Below are positions 1 through 8,364 of a stretch of DNA of 24,739 nucleotides, one piece after another. This DNA comes from Candidatus Nanohalarchaeota archaeon (GTDB lineage: Archaea; EX4484-52). The notes beneath the pieces were generated by a model. It saw only the letters and a list, made by a program, of their open reading frames with translations, was not told the DNA's origin and searched no databases. Location: assembly GCA_003660905.1 (NCBI GenBank), contig QMVB01000005.1:1-24739 (forward strand), in the 5' to 3' direction. The position numbers were made by a program, and so were the translations under genes. Numbering within the stretch: the first letter of the stretch is position 1; every line of letters starts with the position of its first letter.

Positions 1-1
1 C

Positions 2-3000
2 AAAGGAAACAATGCCACAACTGCAAACAACACAGCCACAATAATAACAAGTTCAGCAGTAAGTGATGGAGTATATAATTGGTATATTAATTGTTCAGCG
101 GGAGGATTTACAAATCAATCTGAAATAAGAGAAATAACAATAGATACAATTCCTCCAAATATAACAATTTACTCCCCGGAAAACACGACCTATGCAACAA
201 CCTCAGTGGATTTAAATTACACAGCAACGGATTTAAATAATATTTCATGGTGCGGGTATTCTTTGGATGGAAATAATAATATAACTCTAACTGATTGCAA
301 TAACATAACTCTAACTAATTTAACCGAGGGTCAGCATAATATAACTGTATACACAAATGACACAGCAGGAAACACAAACAGCACAAGTATTATATTTACA
401 GTAGACACAATCGACCCATACGTAGAAATCCACCTGCCAACCACCACAATCTACAACACAACCACATTAGACCTAAACTACACATCTTCAGACACAAACC
501 TAAACACGACATGGTACGAATACAACAGCACAAACACAACCCTTACAGCAAACACAACTTTTACCGCTCTAAACAACCAACAATCCACACTAATCTTATG
601 GGCAAACGACACAGCAGGGAATGTAAACTCAACGAGCGTAACTTTTACGGTTGATGCAACAGAACCTTATGTAGAAATATTCTCTCCAACAAATACAACC
701 TATGATTATGATTCAAATCTTCCTCTCAATTACACATCAACAGATGAGCACCTAAACACAACATGGTACTCTTTAAACAGCGGCGCAAACATTACCTTAA
801 CCCAAAATACAACCTTCAATGTATCAAGCGACGGTCAGCACTATATTGACCTGTATGCAAATGACACTTTGGGAAACACAAATCATACAAGAATATATTT
901 CAGCATCCACACACAATGGCACACCACATTGGAACTAAACGACACACTTTCTATGAGAGGAAAGACTATATGCACAAACGGAATCATTGTAGACACATAC
1001 GGCAATAACCTCACATGCGCAAACTGCCTGAATATCACGTGGGGAACTACACTTCACCAAGACTTGAATGTAACAGATGGCATCTATAATGACACATACA
1101 CAATTGCAAATTCTGACAACGACATGGCAATCACGCTAAATGTAAGCTATTCTAACAAGGACGGCTCAAATACAACTGCCTTGACAATCAATCCAACTTA
1201 TACAGTAAATGTAAACTGCACGAATTACCTCCTGAACAAAAACAGTTCAATAAACTGCTCTGCGCAAATTTACGATATTGATTCTGTTTTGATGACTTCA
1301 GGCATAGCTCTTGACTTTAAGTTGAATGAAAATAACACCTTCAATTACACAGACACAATTTATCCATATCTTTGGAGTTTTAACGCTCCGGATATCGTCG
1401 GGACATATACAATATATGCAAACACATCAGATTCATGCAATAACACAGGGCAGAACAATAGTTTGACATTTACTGTAAGGGAACTTAACTTAAATCTTCA
1501 AAAGGACATTAAAGTACTGAACAACAAGGCGCAGTATGAGTCTTCTGATATTATTTTTGCAAACACAAATACCGGTGAATTTGTATCAAAGATAACAATA
1601 CCGATCAATGTAACAGACCGCCAAAATCACAGCCAGAATAATGCAAATCTTACAATCAGATTAATCGCGCCAAACAATTCTGTCATCTGGACAGAACAAA
1701 AACAAACCTCTGGCGGTCTTTACAATCACAATTTCAATTTAACGGGTTTTGTTCCAAACAAGTCGGGTCAGTACACAATTGCAATTAATGCGACAGACAA
1801 TAAATCAATAAGAGGAACACAGAACATCACATTCAATGTATCATTCTGGAAAGTTGAAATATGGTATAATACTAGTCTAAGCCCGTTTATGCTGGGAGAA
1901 AAAGTGTATTTCAATATAACAACTTATTACAGCGATACTTTAACAAATGTGCCGGATATTGAGGCACAGTTGAGGGATGACAACAGCATTCCTCAGAGAT
2001 ACCGCCACTACCCCCAAAACATCACAAACTACGCAACCGGAAAATACACAGGCAACTTCACGACAGGAGACATAACACTCGGCGACTACTTCCTCTACAT
2101 TAAAATCATCAATAACTCAATGACTTTAGCCGAAGACAAGCACGCAGATATAACAATAGGAGAAGACACCGAATCCCCCCAATTCTCTGGCAACAAAACC
2201 AGCCCAAACGCACCAACACCATACACAGGACAAAACCAGTTCAACATAACCGTCTCAGACAATACCGGAACAATCCACACAGTAATCCTCCAACTAAATA
2301 CAACAAACCATACAATAACAACATACCGAACCATCAACTCAACCCACTACGAATACCACACAACCCTTCCTCTAACCCCTGATACATACGCATACCGTTG
2401 GTATGCCAATGACTCATCCAACAACATGAGCTCAACAATACAGTGGAACTACACTATAACAAAAGCGCCTGCATCCATAAACCTCTACCTAAACGGAACC
2501 CAAAACAGCACAACCTATGAGAAAGGCGACGCCATAAACATAACCGCAACAATAAACATCACAGGAAAGCAGATACAATTATGGACCAACTTCAGCGGGA
2601 CGCACACAAACATCCAAAACGCAACAACCGCTTTAACAAACATCACAGATTCATCAACCCTCAATACTTCAACATACAACATCACAGCATTATTCACAGG
2701 CGACGAAAACTACACTTCCTCATACACAACATACTTCATAACAATCTCAGACACAGAGGGGCCGTCAATAACCGACCTCAACAAGATAGACCTACTGGAA
2801 TACAACACACAACAAAATATCTCAGCAACAGTCACAGACATAGACGGCGTCTCTTCTGTATCAATTCAAAGAGACAGCGCAAATTATACAATGAACCCCG
2901 GCTACTGGTATGCATGGACTCCCACGCAAATTCCCGGCTCAATCATCAGTTTCATAATCTTCGCAAATGACTCCAACAACAACTGGAACACCTTATCATC

Positions 3001-5305
3001 TTCCTTCACCATCACAGACACAACCCCGCCGACAATCAATAGCATAGACATAATTCCTCTTGTATCTCAGCTCGGAAGCACGATAGATGTAAATGCATCT
3101 GCAACAGACAATTACTTAATCCATGTAATAAATGCGACAATCACAAAGCCGTCCCTAAACACAACCACTTTAATTTTGAATACAACATACACCACAGAAG
3201 AGGACGGCAACCATTCAATAACTGTATTTGCAAACGACACTTCCGGCAATGTTGCAAATTCGACATCCTACTTTATCGTATTGAACCCGGCAAACATAAC
3301 CCTGACCCCTTCTGCATACACTACGACAATATCAATAGGTGCATCAAACACGACCAACCTGACCGTAAACAACACAGGAGGTATAGACTCGACTGTGAAC
3401 CTGTACGACAACAGCCCCTCATGGATAACATATTCAAACACCACATTTGGTTTAGAAAACAATTCTGCAGTAAACATAACAATAAACATAACTGTCCCGC
3501 AAGGCACAACGCCGGATGACTACATCTATCTCATAACAGCTAATTCCTCATCAGGCACAGACATCACAACACTATACTTCATAGTGCCTGACGAGCAGGC
3601 GCCTGTCATACACAATGTATCATACTGCAACATCACTTATGGACAGACTCAGTCAATCACCGTAAATGCAACAGACAACAAGCAGATACATTCATACTGG
3701 ATTAATCACAACGGCACAAACTGCACAATGCAGGACAATTCATACACCTACACACCACAGGCAATAGGCATAATCTCCTTTACAATCTATGTAAACGACA
3801 CAGCAGGCAATACAAACTCAAGCACAGGACTCTTTACAGTAACAGATGCAGATGCGCCAACAATAACCTCTTATTCACTCAGCCCGAAAGCAGTTATCCT
3901 AAACAACAATATCTCCATTAGTCTGTCTGCATCAGACAATTACGAACTTAACTGCACTTGGGCAAACATCACTTTGCCTGATTCATCCACAACTACTGTA
4001 TTTCTCCCTGCAAACTACAATGCAACCCAGACAGGAAGGCACAACATAACATTCTTTGCAAATGACTCTTCCGGCAACGAGGCAAATACCACAGATTACT
4101 TTATATCAGAGAATGCAGTTGCATTCAATGGCAGCATAATCAACAGCAGCTTTGCCAGCATAGAATCAAACATCACTGTCTATTTTTTAGAAACAGATGA
4201 AATCATAAGCAGCACAAATGCAACCGGCAACTTCACGTTCAATATCCCGGATTATATCTATGATATAAGATGGACAATCAACAGCACTTCAGTGCAGCTA
4301 AATAATGTCAACCTGTCACAGAACAGCCAAAAGCATGTGATTCTTGATTTGCCTCTGCCGGCAGGATATCTGAGGGCATGCGCTGTCAACACGACATATT
4401 CTTTTGCCAATGCAACAATGATTTTGTCTTACAACAATACAGCATACACTAACGAGAATTACCTGTCTGTATACAGGTGTTCAGACTGGAATTTTGCAGC
4501 AGGCGCATGTTCTTCATCATGGCAGGGATATGCAAATGCTTATCAAGGCAAATCCTCTATGTCCTTTAGCGTATATGTAGACTCCTTTTCCGCTTATGCC
4601 CTGAAGCAGGATTCCTACTGCGGCGACGGGATCTGCGATGTTTCTGAATCGTGCTCATCCTGTCCTGCTGACTGCGGTTCGTGCGGCGGAGGCTCTTCTT
4701 TGGAGGAAATGAATATCACAATCACAGGGAATTGCGTGAATGAGAGTATTGTTTTTGATACGCCTCCAAATGCGAAGATAAATGTCTATAGGGGTAAAAC
4801 TATTATTGCTTCGCATATGTTTAGCGCATATGCAGATGATAAAGGTACGGTTTCTGTCATATTGAATGAGACTGGTTTTTACACCATCTGGATTATTGCA
4901 GATGGATATATAACTTTTGAGACAACAATAGAGGTTGTTGAATGTATGGAAGAAGAAGTTGTTGTCTATGAATGCTTCACTTCTGGCGACTGTTATGATA
5001 CAGAAGTTTGCCGGGATAGAGAATGCATTGATGTTGAATGCAAATGCGGTTTTGTCGAATCTCATGAATGCATTGAATACGAGTGCTGCTCTGATGAGGA
5101 GTGCCTGCCGCTTGAGTGCATAAATCATAGTTGTGTTGATGTTGTTGATGAGGAAGAAGCGAGTGTGAAAGGGGGTGAAGACCAGGTGCATGAAGAATCT
5201 TTAGATGTGCCGCCGGGAGAAGAAGAGAAGTCATCAAAGTGGTTTGTGTGGATTCTACTATCCTTAATTGGATTTATATTGCTTTTTTTCAGAAAGGCTA
5301 AATAA
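2..5305 (+). CDS. Giant Ig-like-repeat surface protein (adhesin/S-layer type), 5' end outside window
   Basis: The frame is open from base 2, so the gene starts before the window; GTG at 206 is an internal Val codon, not a start. About 1767 residues are visible. The protein is extremely rich in Thr, Asn and Ser and packed with N-x-S/T sequons, suggesting heavy N-glycosylation. Modules of roughly 80-100 residues recur, with signatures like NDTAGNTNST followed by a DxxxPxVxIxSP linker, as in Ig-like bacterial and archaeal adhesin repeats. A NEW3/CARDB-like stretch lies around 3286-3590. Near the C-terminus are a cysteine module (CGDGICD...CPADCGSC, about 4618-4686) and a second cysteine-rich acidic segment (4970-5140), then a Glu-rich linker, a hydrophobic helix (WFVWILLSLIGFILLFF) and a basic tail. 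This predicts a membrane-anchored extracellular protein. The ligand is unknown. Synonymous codon use changes sharply along the gene. Confidence 0.85.
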   Translation, partial: KGNNATTANNTATIITSSAVSDGVYNWYINCSAGGFTNQSEIREITIDTIPPNITIYSPENTTYATTSVDLNYTATDLNNISWCGYSLDGNNNITLTDCNNITLTNLTEGQHNITVYTNDTAGNTNSTSIIFTVDTIDPYVEIHLPTTTIYNTTTLDLNYTSSDTNLNTTWYEYNSTNTTLTANTTFTALNNQQSTLILWANDTAGNVNSTSVTFTVDATEPYVEIFSPTNTTYDYDSNLPLNYTSTDEHLNTTWYSLNSGANITLTQNTTFNVSSDGQHYIDLYANDTLGNTNHTRIYFSIHTQWHTTLELNDTLSMRGKTICTNGIIVDTYGNNLTCANCLNITWGTTLHQDLNVTDGIYNDTYTIANSDNDMAITLNVSYSNKDGSNTTALTINPTYTVNVNCTNYLLNKNSSINCSAQIYDIDSVLMTSGIALDFKLNENNTFNYTDTIYPYLWSFNAPDIVGTYTIYANTSDSCNNTGQNNSLTFTVRELNLNLQKDIKVLNNKAQYESSDIIFANTNTGEFVSKITIPINVTDRQNHSQNNANLTIRLIAPNNSVIWTEQKQTSGGLYNHNFNLTGFVPNKSGQYTIAINATDNKSIRGTQNITFNVSFWKVEIWYNTSLSPFMLGEKVYFNITTYYSDTLTNVPDIEAQLRDDNSIPQRYRHYPQNITNYATGKYTGNFTTGDITLGDYFLYIKIINNSMTLAEDKHADITIGEDTESPQFSGNKTSPNAPTPYTGQNQFNITVSDNTGTIHTVILQLNTTNHTITTYRTINSTHYEYHTTLPLTPDTYAYRWYANDSSNNMSSTIQWNYTITKAPASINLYLNGTQNSTTYEKGDAINITATINITGKQIQLWTNFSGTHTNIQNATTALTNITDSSTLNTSTYNITALFTGDENYTSSYTTYFITISDTEGPSITDLNKIDLLEYNTQQNISATVTDIDGVSSVSIQRDSANYTMNPGYWYAWTPTQIPGSIISFIIFANDSNNNWNTLSSSFTITDTTPPTINSIDIIPLVSQLGSTIDVNASATDNYLIHVINATITKPSLNTTTLILNTTYTTEEDGNHSITVFANDTSGNVANSTSYFIVLNPANITLTPSAYTTTISIGASNTTNLTVNNTGGIDSTVNLYDNSPSWITYSNTTFGLENNSAVNITINITVPQGTTPDDYIYLITANSSSGTDITTLYFIVPDEQAPVIHNVSYCNITYGQTQSITVNATDNKQIHSYWINHNGTNCTMQDNSYTYTPQAIGIISFTIYVNDTAGNTNSSTGLFTVTDADAPTITSYSLSPKAVILNNNISISLSASDNYELNCTWANITLPDSSTTTVFLPANYNATQTGRHNITFFANDSSGNEANTTDYFISENAVAFNGSIINSSFASIESNITVYFLETDEIISSTNATGNFTFNIPDYIYDIRWTINSTSVQLNNVNLSQNSQKHVILDLPLPAGYLRACAVNTTYSFANATMILSYNNTAYTNENYLSVYRCSDWNFAAGACSSSWQGYANAYQGKSSMSFSVYVDSFSAYALKQDSYCGDGICDVSESCSSCPADCGSCGGGSSLEEMNITITGNCVNESIVFDTPPNAKINVYRGKTIIASHMFSAYADDKGTVSVILNETGFYTIWIIADGYITFETTIEVVECMEEEVVVYECFTSGDCYDTEVCRDRECIDVECKCGFVESHECIEYECCSDEECLPLECINHSCVDVVDEEEASVKGGEDQVHEESLDVPPGEEEKSSKWFVWILLSLIGFILLFFRKAK

Positions 5306-5310
5306 ATACC

Positions 5311-5320
5311 TTTAAAAATT
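5311..5320 (+). promoter_or_regulatory. TATA-like box of the nucleotidyltransferase gene
   Basis: TTTAAAAATT is centred about 24 bases before the ATG at 5339, the spacing expected if transcription starts at or next to the start codon (leaderless). No Shine-Dalgarno motif lies between. The T run just after it (5319-5326) could also end the upstream adhesin transcript. Confidence 0.4.
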
Positions 5321-5338
5321 TTTTTTAAGTATTCTCCT

Positions 5339-6031
5339 ATGAAAGCAGTAATTTTGGCTGGTGGAAAGGGAACCAGATTAAGACCCTTGACATATGCTGT
5401 TCCAAAGCCGTTGCTTCCGCTGAAGCAAAGACCCATAATAGAGCATATAATGATGCATTTGAAGAGCCACGATATAAAAGAATTTATAATTACAATTGGC
5501 TATCTCGGGTACCAGATAAAGAATTATTTCCATGATGGCAAGGATTTGGGCGTTTCAATAAAGTACGAGGAAGAAAGACAGGCACTCGGAACTGCGGGAT
5601 GCCTTTATGCACTTAAAGACCAATTAAAAAAAGAACCGTTCATTGTGATGGGGGGAGACAATTTTACAAATATGGACATAACAAAAATGGTACAATTTCA
5701 TAAGGAAAAAAAAGCGGCAGTTACAATAGCGCTAATTGAGATGAGCATCCCTGTAGATTTTGGCGTTGTTGAAATTGACAAGGACGGGGCAGTAGAACGG
5801 TTCAGGGAAAAGCCAAGTTTCGATTATCTGGGTGCCACAATGATTTACTGCGTAAGCCCGGAAGTGCTAAAATATGTAAAAGAAGGGGATGATTTTGCAA
5901 AAGATATTTTCCCGCAGTTGATGGCTGATGGTAAAAAAATATGCGGCTTTAAATTCAGGGATTTGTGGATAGATATCGGCAAGATTGATGAATATTCCAA
6001 AGCAAATGAAATTGCAGAAAAGTATTTATGA
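5339..6031 (+). CDS. Sugar-1-phosphate nucleotidyltransferase (NDP-sugar pyrophosphorylase family)
   Basis: A 230-residue enzyme of the Rossmann-like nucleotidyltransferase family that joins a sugar-1-phosphate to an NTP to give an NDP-sugar. The N-terminus carries the family signature LAGGKGTRLRPLT (residues 6-18) and then the conserved PKPLLPL, with the sugar/metal-binding GGDN at about residue 104 and an EKP motif near residue 157. At this length it has only the catalytic domain and lacks the left-handed beta-helix acyl/acetyltransferase domain of GlmU or longer ManC/GCD1 types. Sequence alone does not separate glucose-1-P thymidylyl/uridylyltransferase from mannose-1-P guanylyltransferase. 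It sits 33 bp after the glycoprotein-like gene, so supplying activated sugar for surface glycosylation is plausible but inferred. Confidence 0.88.
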   Translation: MKAVILAGGKGTRLRPLTYAVPKPLLPLKQRPIIEHIMMHLKSHDIKEFIITIGYLGYQIKNYFHDGKDLGVSIKYEEERQALGTAGCLYALKDQLKKEPFIVMGGDNFTNMDITKMVQFHKEKKAAVTIALIEMSIPVDFGVVEIDKDGAVERFREKPSFDYLGATMIYCVSPEVLKYVKEGDDFAKDIFPQLMADGKKICGFKFRDLWIDIGKIDEYSKANEIAEKYL

Positions 6032-6151
6032 TTCATCATGGCATGGTTTCGTACTTTGCCGCCCAGAGATAATCTGCATAGATAATCATTGTGAATTGTA
6101 GGAGATAATAATGGAGTGCAGAGTTATAATAATCCGGTTTTTGTTTAATGG

Positions 6152-6160
6152 ACCTGTTGC
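6152..6160 (+). repeat. Left terminal inverted repeat of the IS5-type element
   Basis: ACCTGTTGC matches the reverse complement of 7170-7178 exactly. Similarity beyond these 9 bases is weak. Confidence 0.55.
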
Positions 6161-6208
6161 AATATAATCTCCCTACACACATAATCCATTCACTTTATGT
6201 TAAAACAA

Positions 6209-7139
6209 TCAATCATTTAAATTCAAAATAATAATTCCATAATCCGATGCAATCATCATAATCCTATCATTAAATTTGTCCTTTTTATTGCGAAAAACAT
6301 CTGTTGTTATTCTTAACCGTTTAATGCCTCCAATGGCATGCTCTGCCTTTACCCTAAAACCAATTATAATTTGATTGTTTTCTTTCTCATTTTCAGTTAA
6401 TTCTTTTCCTTTTGGCTTCTTTTTTGGCATAATAATATTTATGTCCGGATAATCCTTTTTCACACCCATATATCTCAAATCCATCCAGAAATTATGTTTT
6501 TTGGAGTTTATATCCAGAGGCATTTTATTTTTAAACATGCTGTAGTCGTGTTTTTTACCTTCGACAGTAGAATCAAGATAAACGATTCTTTTGTTCTTGT
6601 CCGATATGATTGTATTTTTTCGCGTATGCCTCTTTTTCTTGCCGGGATAATTGTTTTTTTGTCTGTCTCTATCTTTTGGTCTCTGTATTGGTCGCTCTGT
6701 GCCGTCAACAAAAATGTCGGAAAGTTCAGGAAATAATGAAATCAAATCCTCTGGAGTTCTGATTTGCCTTTTTGGCAAAACGAGTTTTCTGCCAAGAGTT
6801 TGCTCTAAAATAGGGTTAATCTTTGAATGTTGCGCAATGAATTTGATCTGTTTAAATTAAACATAAAGCCCAACAAATCCAATGTTGGGCAACATTTGAA
6901 ATAAAATAGGATAAAAAACAATTTTTGTTCGTATGTTTTCAGCCTGCCTTCTTGCCTCTGCCAGGTTTTCTTTTCCTTGTTCCTTTTTTTATTCCTTTAT
7001 TGTATGAGGCTTGTTTGTATTTTTTTGATTCTTTGCTAAATTCTATGCTTAATTGCTTGAATTCCCTTACTGACATTCCTGTTAATGCCTTCATTAATCT
7101 TTCATTTCCAAAAGCTCTGTTGATGTTTATTATGGATAT
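6209..7139 (-). pseudogene. IS5-family DDE_Tnp_4-type transposase, broken by two frameshifts
   Basis: Three consecutive minus-strand frames together rebuild one transposase. The first (7139 to 6942) gives the N-terminal part, with NERLMKALTGMSVREFKQL and a basic RKRKPGRGKK stretch, and ends at TGA 6941-6939. A second frame (about 6945 to 6808) continues with KLFFILFYFKCCPTLDLLGF, the helix-turn-helix region, and ends at TAG 6807-6805. A third frame, open from 6856, continues as LEQTLGRKLVLPKR and runs to TGA at 6209. The catalytic domain is intact: first Asp in FVDGTERP, second in GKKHDYSMF, Glu in AEHAIGGIKR. The first frame has no ATG near its 5' end; an ATA codon sits directly after a stop, so the start may be lost. 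A TTG at 6778 would give only the catalytic half. Confidence 0.8.
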
Positions 7140-7169
7140 TTAAGTTTTTGGTGTTTATATTCTTAATGA

Positions 7170-7178
7170 GCAACAGGT
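7170..7178 (-). repeat. Right terminal inverted repeat of the IS5-type element
   Basis: GCAACAGGT is the exact reverse complement of 6152-6160 and lies just upstream of the transposase N-terminal frame. Confidence 0.55.
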
Positions 7179-7339
7179 TTAATATATTGTTCCTCTATTA
7201 CTTTTTCGACCATTTTATATTTTGCAAACAAAAAGGTATGCTTTTCTGTTTTTTTATTATATAAAAAAGGATTATTGCGACAGAGACAATAATTCCCATA
7301 AAGAGAGAACATTATATATGAAAAATATATATGCATATT

Positions 7340-7354
7340 TCTCATTATATGAGA
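7340..7354. promoter_or_regulatory. Short palindrome upstream of the lipoprotein operon
   Basis: TCTCAT-TAT-ATGAGA is a perfect 6-bp dyad about 40-50 bases upstream of the TATA-like box for the gene at 7440. It could be an operator or a chance palindrome in very AT-rich DNA. No cognate regulator is adjacent. Confidence 0.2.
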
Positions 7355-7390
7355 TACTTTATATAAGTTAAAGGCAATTATGAGAAACAT

Positions 7391-7404
7391 ATATAAATAT
7401 ATAA
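7391..7404 (+). promoter_or_regulatory. TATA-like box of the lipoprotein pair
   Basis: ATATAAATATATAA lies 36-49 bases before the ATG at 7440, which would give a short leader of roughly 10-25 nucleotides. It is the best TATA match in a generally AT-rich stretch. Confidence 0.35.
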
Positions 7405-7439
7405 TTCTAATATTTGTATACTAAATTAAATTGAGAATT

Positions 7440-8354
7440 ATGGAAATATATAAAATAATGGTTTTAGTCGCAGTCATTGCTTTGGCAAGTGGGTGTACTT
7501 TGCCTGGAGAAACTGGCACAGCAGTAAGCACAAAAGGAATCGTTATAAATTCCCTGTCTTTTAACCCATCGCAGTTAGAGGGAATGGATGAGGGCGTTTT
7601 AGCTCTTGAAATCCAGAATCTTGGTTCAGTAACAGCCAGGGATGTAAAAGCATACATATATGGAATGGATACGAGTAATGCATGGACCGTAGTTTCTGAT
7701 CAGGGAACAATAGATTATGATTTTGGAGAACTGAATGCACCTGATGTAGTGAATAATATACCTTCTTTTCCGGCTACAGCAACATGGACATTTACGCCCA
7801 CATCACCAGCACCGGAAGGAGTGCCTTTAGAATACAATCCTGCTGTAAGGGTTTGCTATAATTACAATGCTACGGCAACAGCTAAGTTCACAGTGATTTC
7901 AAAAGAAGAACTGAAGCAGGAAAGGAACAGGGGCTCATTAACATACACTGATGTTTCAACAAGAAATTCAGGAGGTCCAATTAGCATAGATATAACATCA
8001 AGACAGCCTATTGTGGTCAGCAGCACACAAACAGCAAAAACATTGGCAGTAAATGTCAAGGTAACAAACAATGATTTGACAACAGGCGTGGTGTATTTGC
8101 CAACTGCTGACTGTATGAAACTGGGCTCAGGCGAATTCAATCGAGTGGAAGTGACCGTTAAAATACCATCCATTGGGGAAACGCATACAGGAACAATACT
8201 GCTTAGTGATGGAAAAACAGGAAGCAAAACATTCACATTCTCAAATATACCAAATGATGTTGTGAAGCAGGATATGGATATAATATTTAAGACAACATAT
8301 GGATATTCTGTTGATGCAAGCACACGGTTTATGCAGATAGAGGATTCTTTATAA
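7440..8354 (+). CDS. Secreted lipoprotein, first of a tandem paralogous pair
   Basis: A 304-residue predicted lipoprotein. From the ATG at 7440 the N-terminus is MEIYKIMVLVAVIALASGC, a short hydrophobic signal with lipobox ASGC, so Cys19 would be the lipidated residue. A TTG three codons upstream (7431) is possible but not needed. The mature part begins with a beta-rich CARDB/NEW3-like segment (LALEIQNLGSVTARDVKAYIYG) and includes PDVVNNIPSFP, VRVCYNYN and SGGPISIDI motifs shared with the next gene. A second beta domain follows, with CMKLGSGEFNRVEVTVKIP. It should sit on the outer face of the cytoplasmic membrane. The family is not one I can name and no enzymatic motif is visible. It is followed after 10 bp by its paralogue. 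Confidence 0.75.
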   Translation: MEIYKIMVLVAVIALASGCTLPGETGTAVSTKGIVINSLSFNPSQLEGMDEGVLALEIQNLGSVTARDVKAYIYGMDTSNAWTVVSDQGTIDYDFGELNAPDVVNNIPSFPATATWTFTPTSPAPEGVPLEYNPAVRVCYNYNATATAKFTVISKEELKQERNRGSLTYTDVSTRNSGGPISIDITSRQPIVVSSTQTAKTLAVNVKVTNNDLTTGVVYLPTADCMKLGSGEFNRVEVTVKIPSIGETHTGTILLSDGKTGSKTFTFSNIPNDVVKQDMDIIFKTTYGYSVDASTRFMQIEDSL

Positions 8355-8364
8355 AGGTGAAAAT

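Larger units (their letters stand above)
6152..7178 (-). mobile_element. Decayed IS5-superfamily insertion sequence, about 1.03 kb
   Basis: The interval is bounded by inverted 9-bp ends (ACCTGTTGC at 6152-6160 and GCAACAGGT at 7170-7178) and contains one broken DDE transposase gene on the minus strand. Length and content match IS5-group elements. Both flanks contain TTAAT (6145-6149 and 7179-7183), but at different distances from the inverted ends, so a target duplication cannot be fixed. With two frameshifts and no clear start, the copy should be unable to move without a helper. Confidence 0.7.

Noticed and set aside
206..208. GTG as the start of the giant surface protein
   Set aside because: The same frame is open and has the same Thr/Asn-rich character back to base 2, including an in-phase repeat linker, so the gene begins before the window.
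2581..2970. 129-codon plus-strand frame inside the adhesin gene
   Set aside because: The His/Arg/Asn-rich product comes from reading the A/C-rich repeat in another frame. It has no start signals and lies wholly inside a well-supported gene.
4655..5191. 178-codon minus-strand frame opposite the adhesin C-terminus
   Set aside because: It is antisense to the Cys-module region, and the open frame follows from that gene's codon pattern. No family resemblance.
6868..6890. GCCCAACA / TGTTGGGC hairpin as a terminator
   Set aside because: It lies inside the reconstructed transposase coding sequence (HTH region), with no T-tract on either side.
6925..7143. Plus-strand frame giving a hydrophobic 72-residue protein
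   Set aside because: The opposite strand of the same interval encodes the N-terminus of the IS5 transposase, which explains the open frame.
7163..7390. 75-codon minus-strand frame between the IS end and the lipoprotein gene
   Set aside because: It runs into the IS terminal repeat, has AT-driven composition and overlaps the promoter region of the lipoprotein pair.
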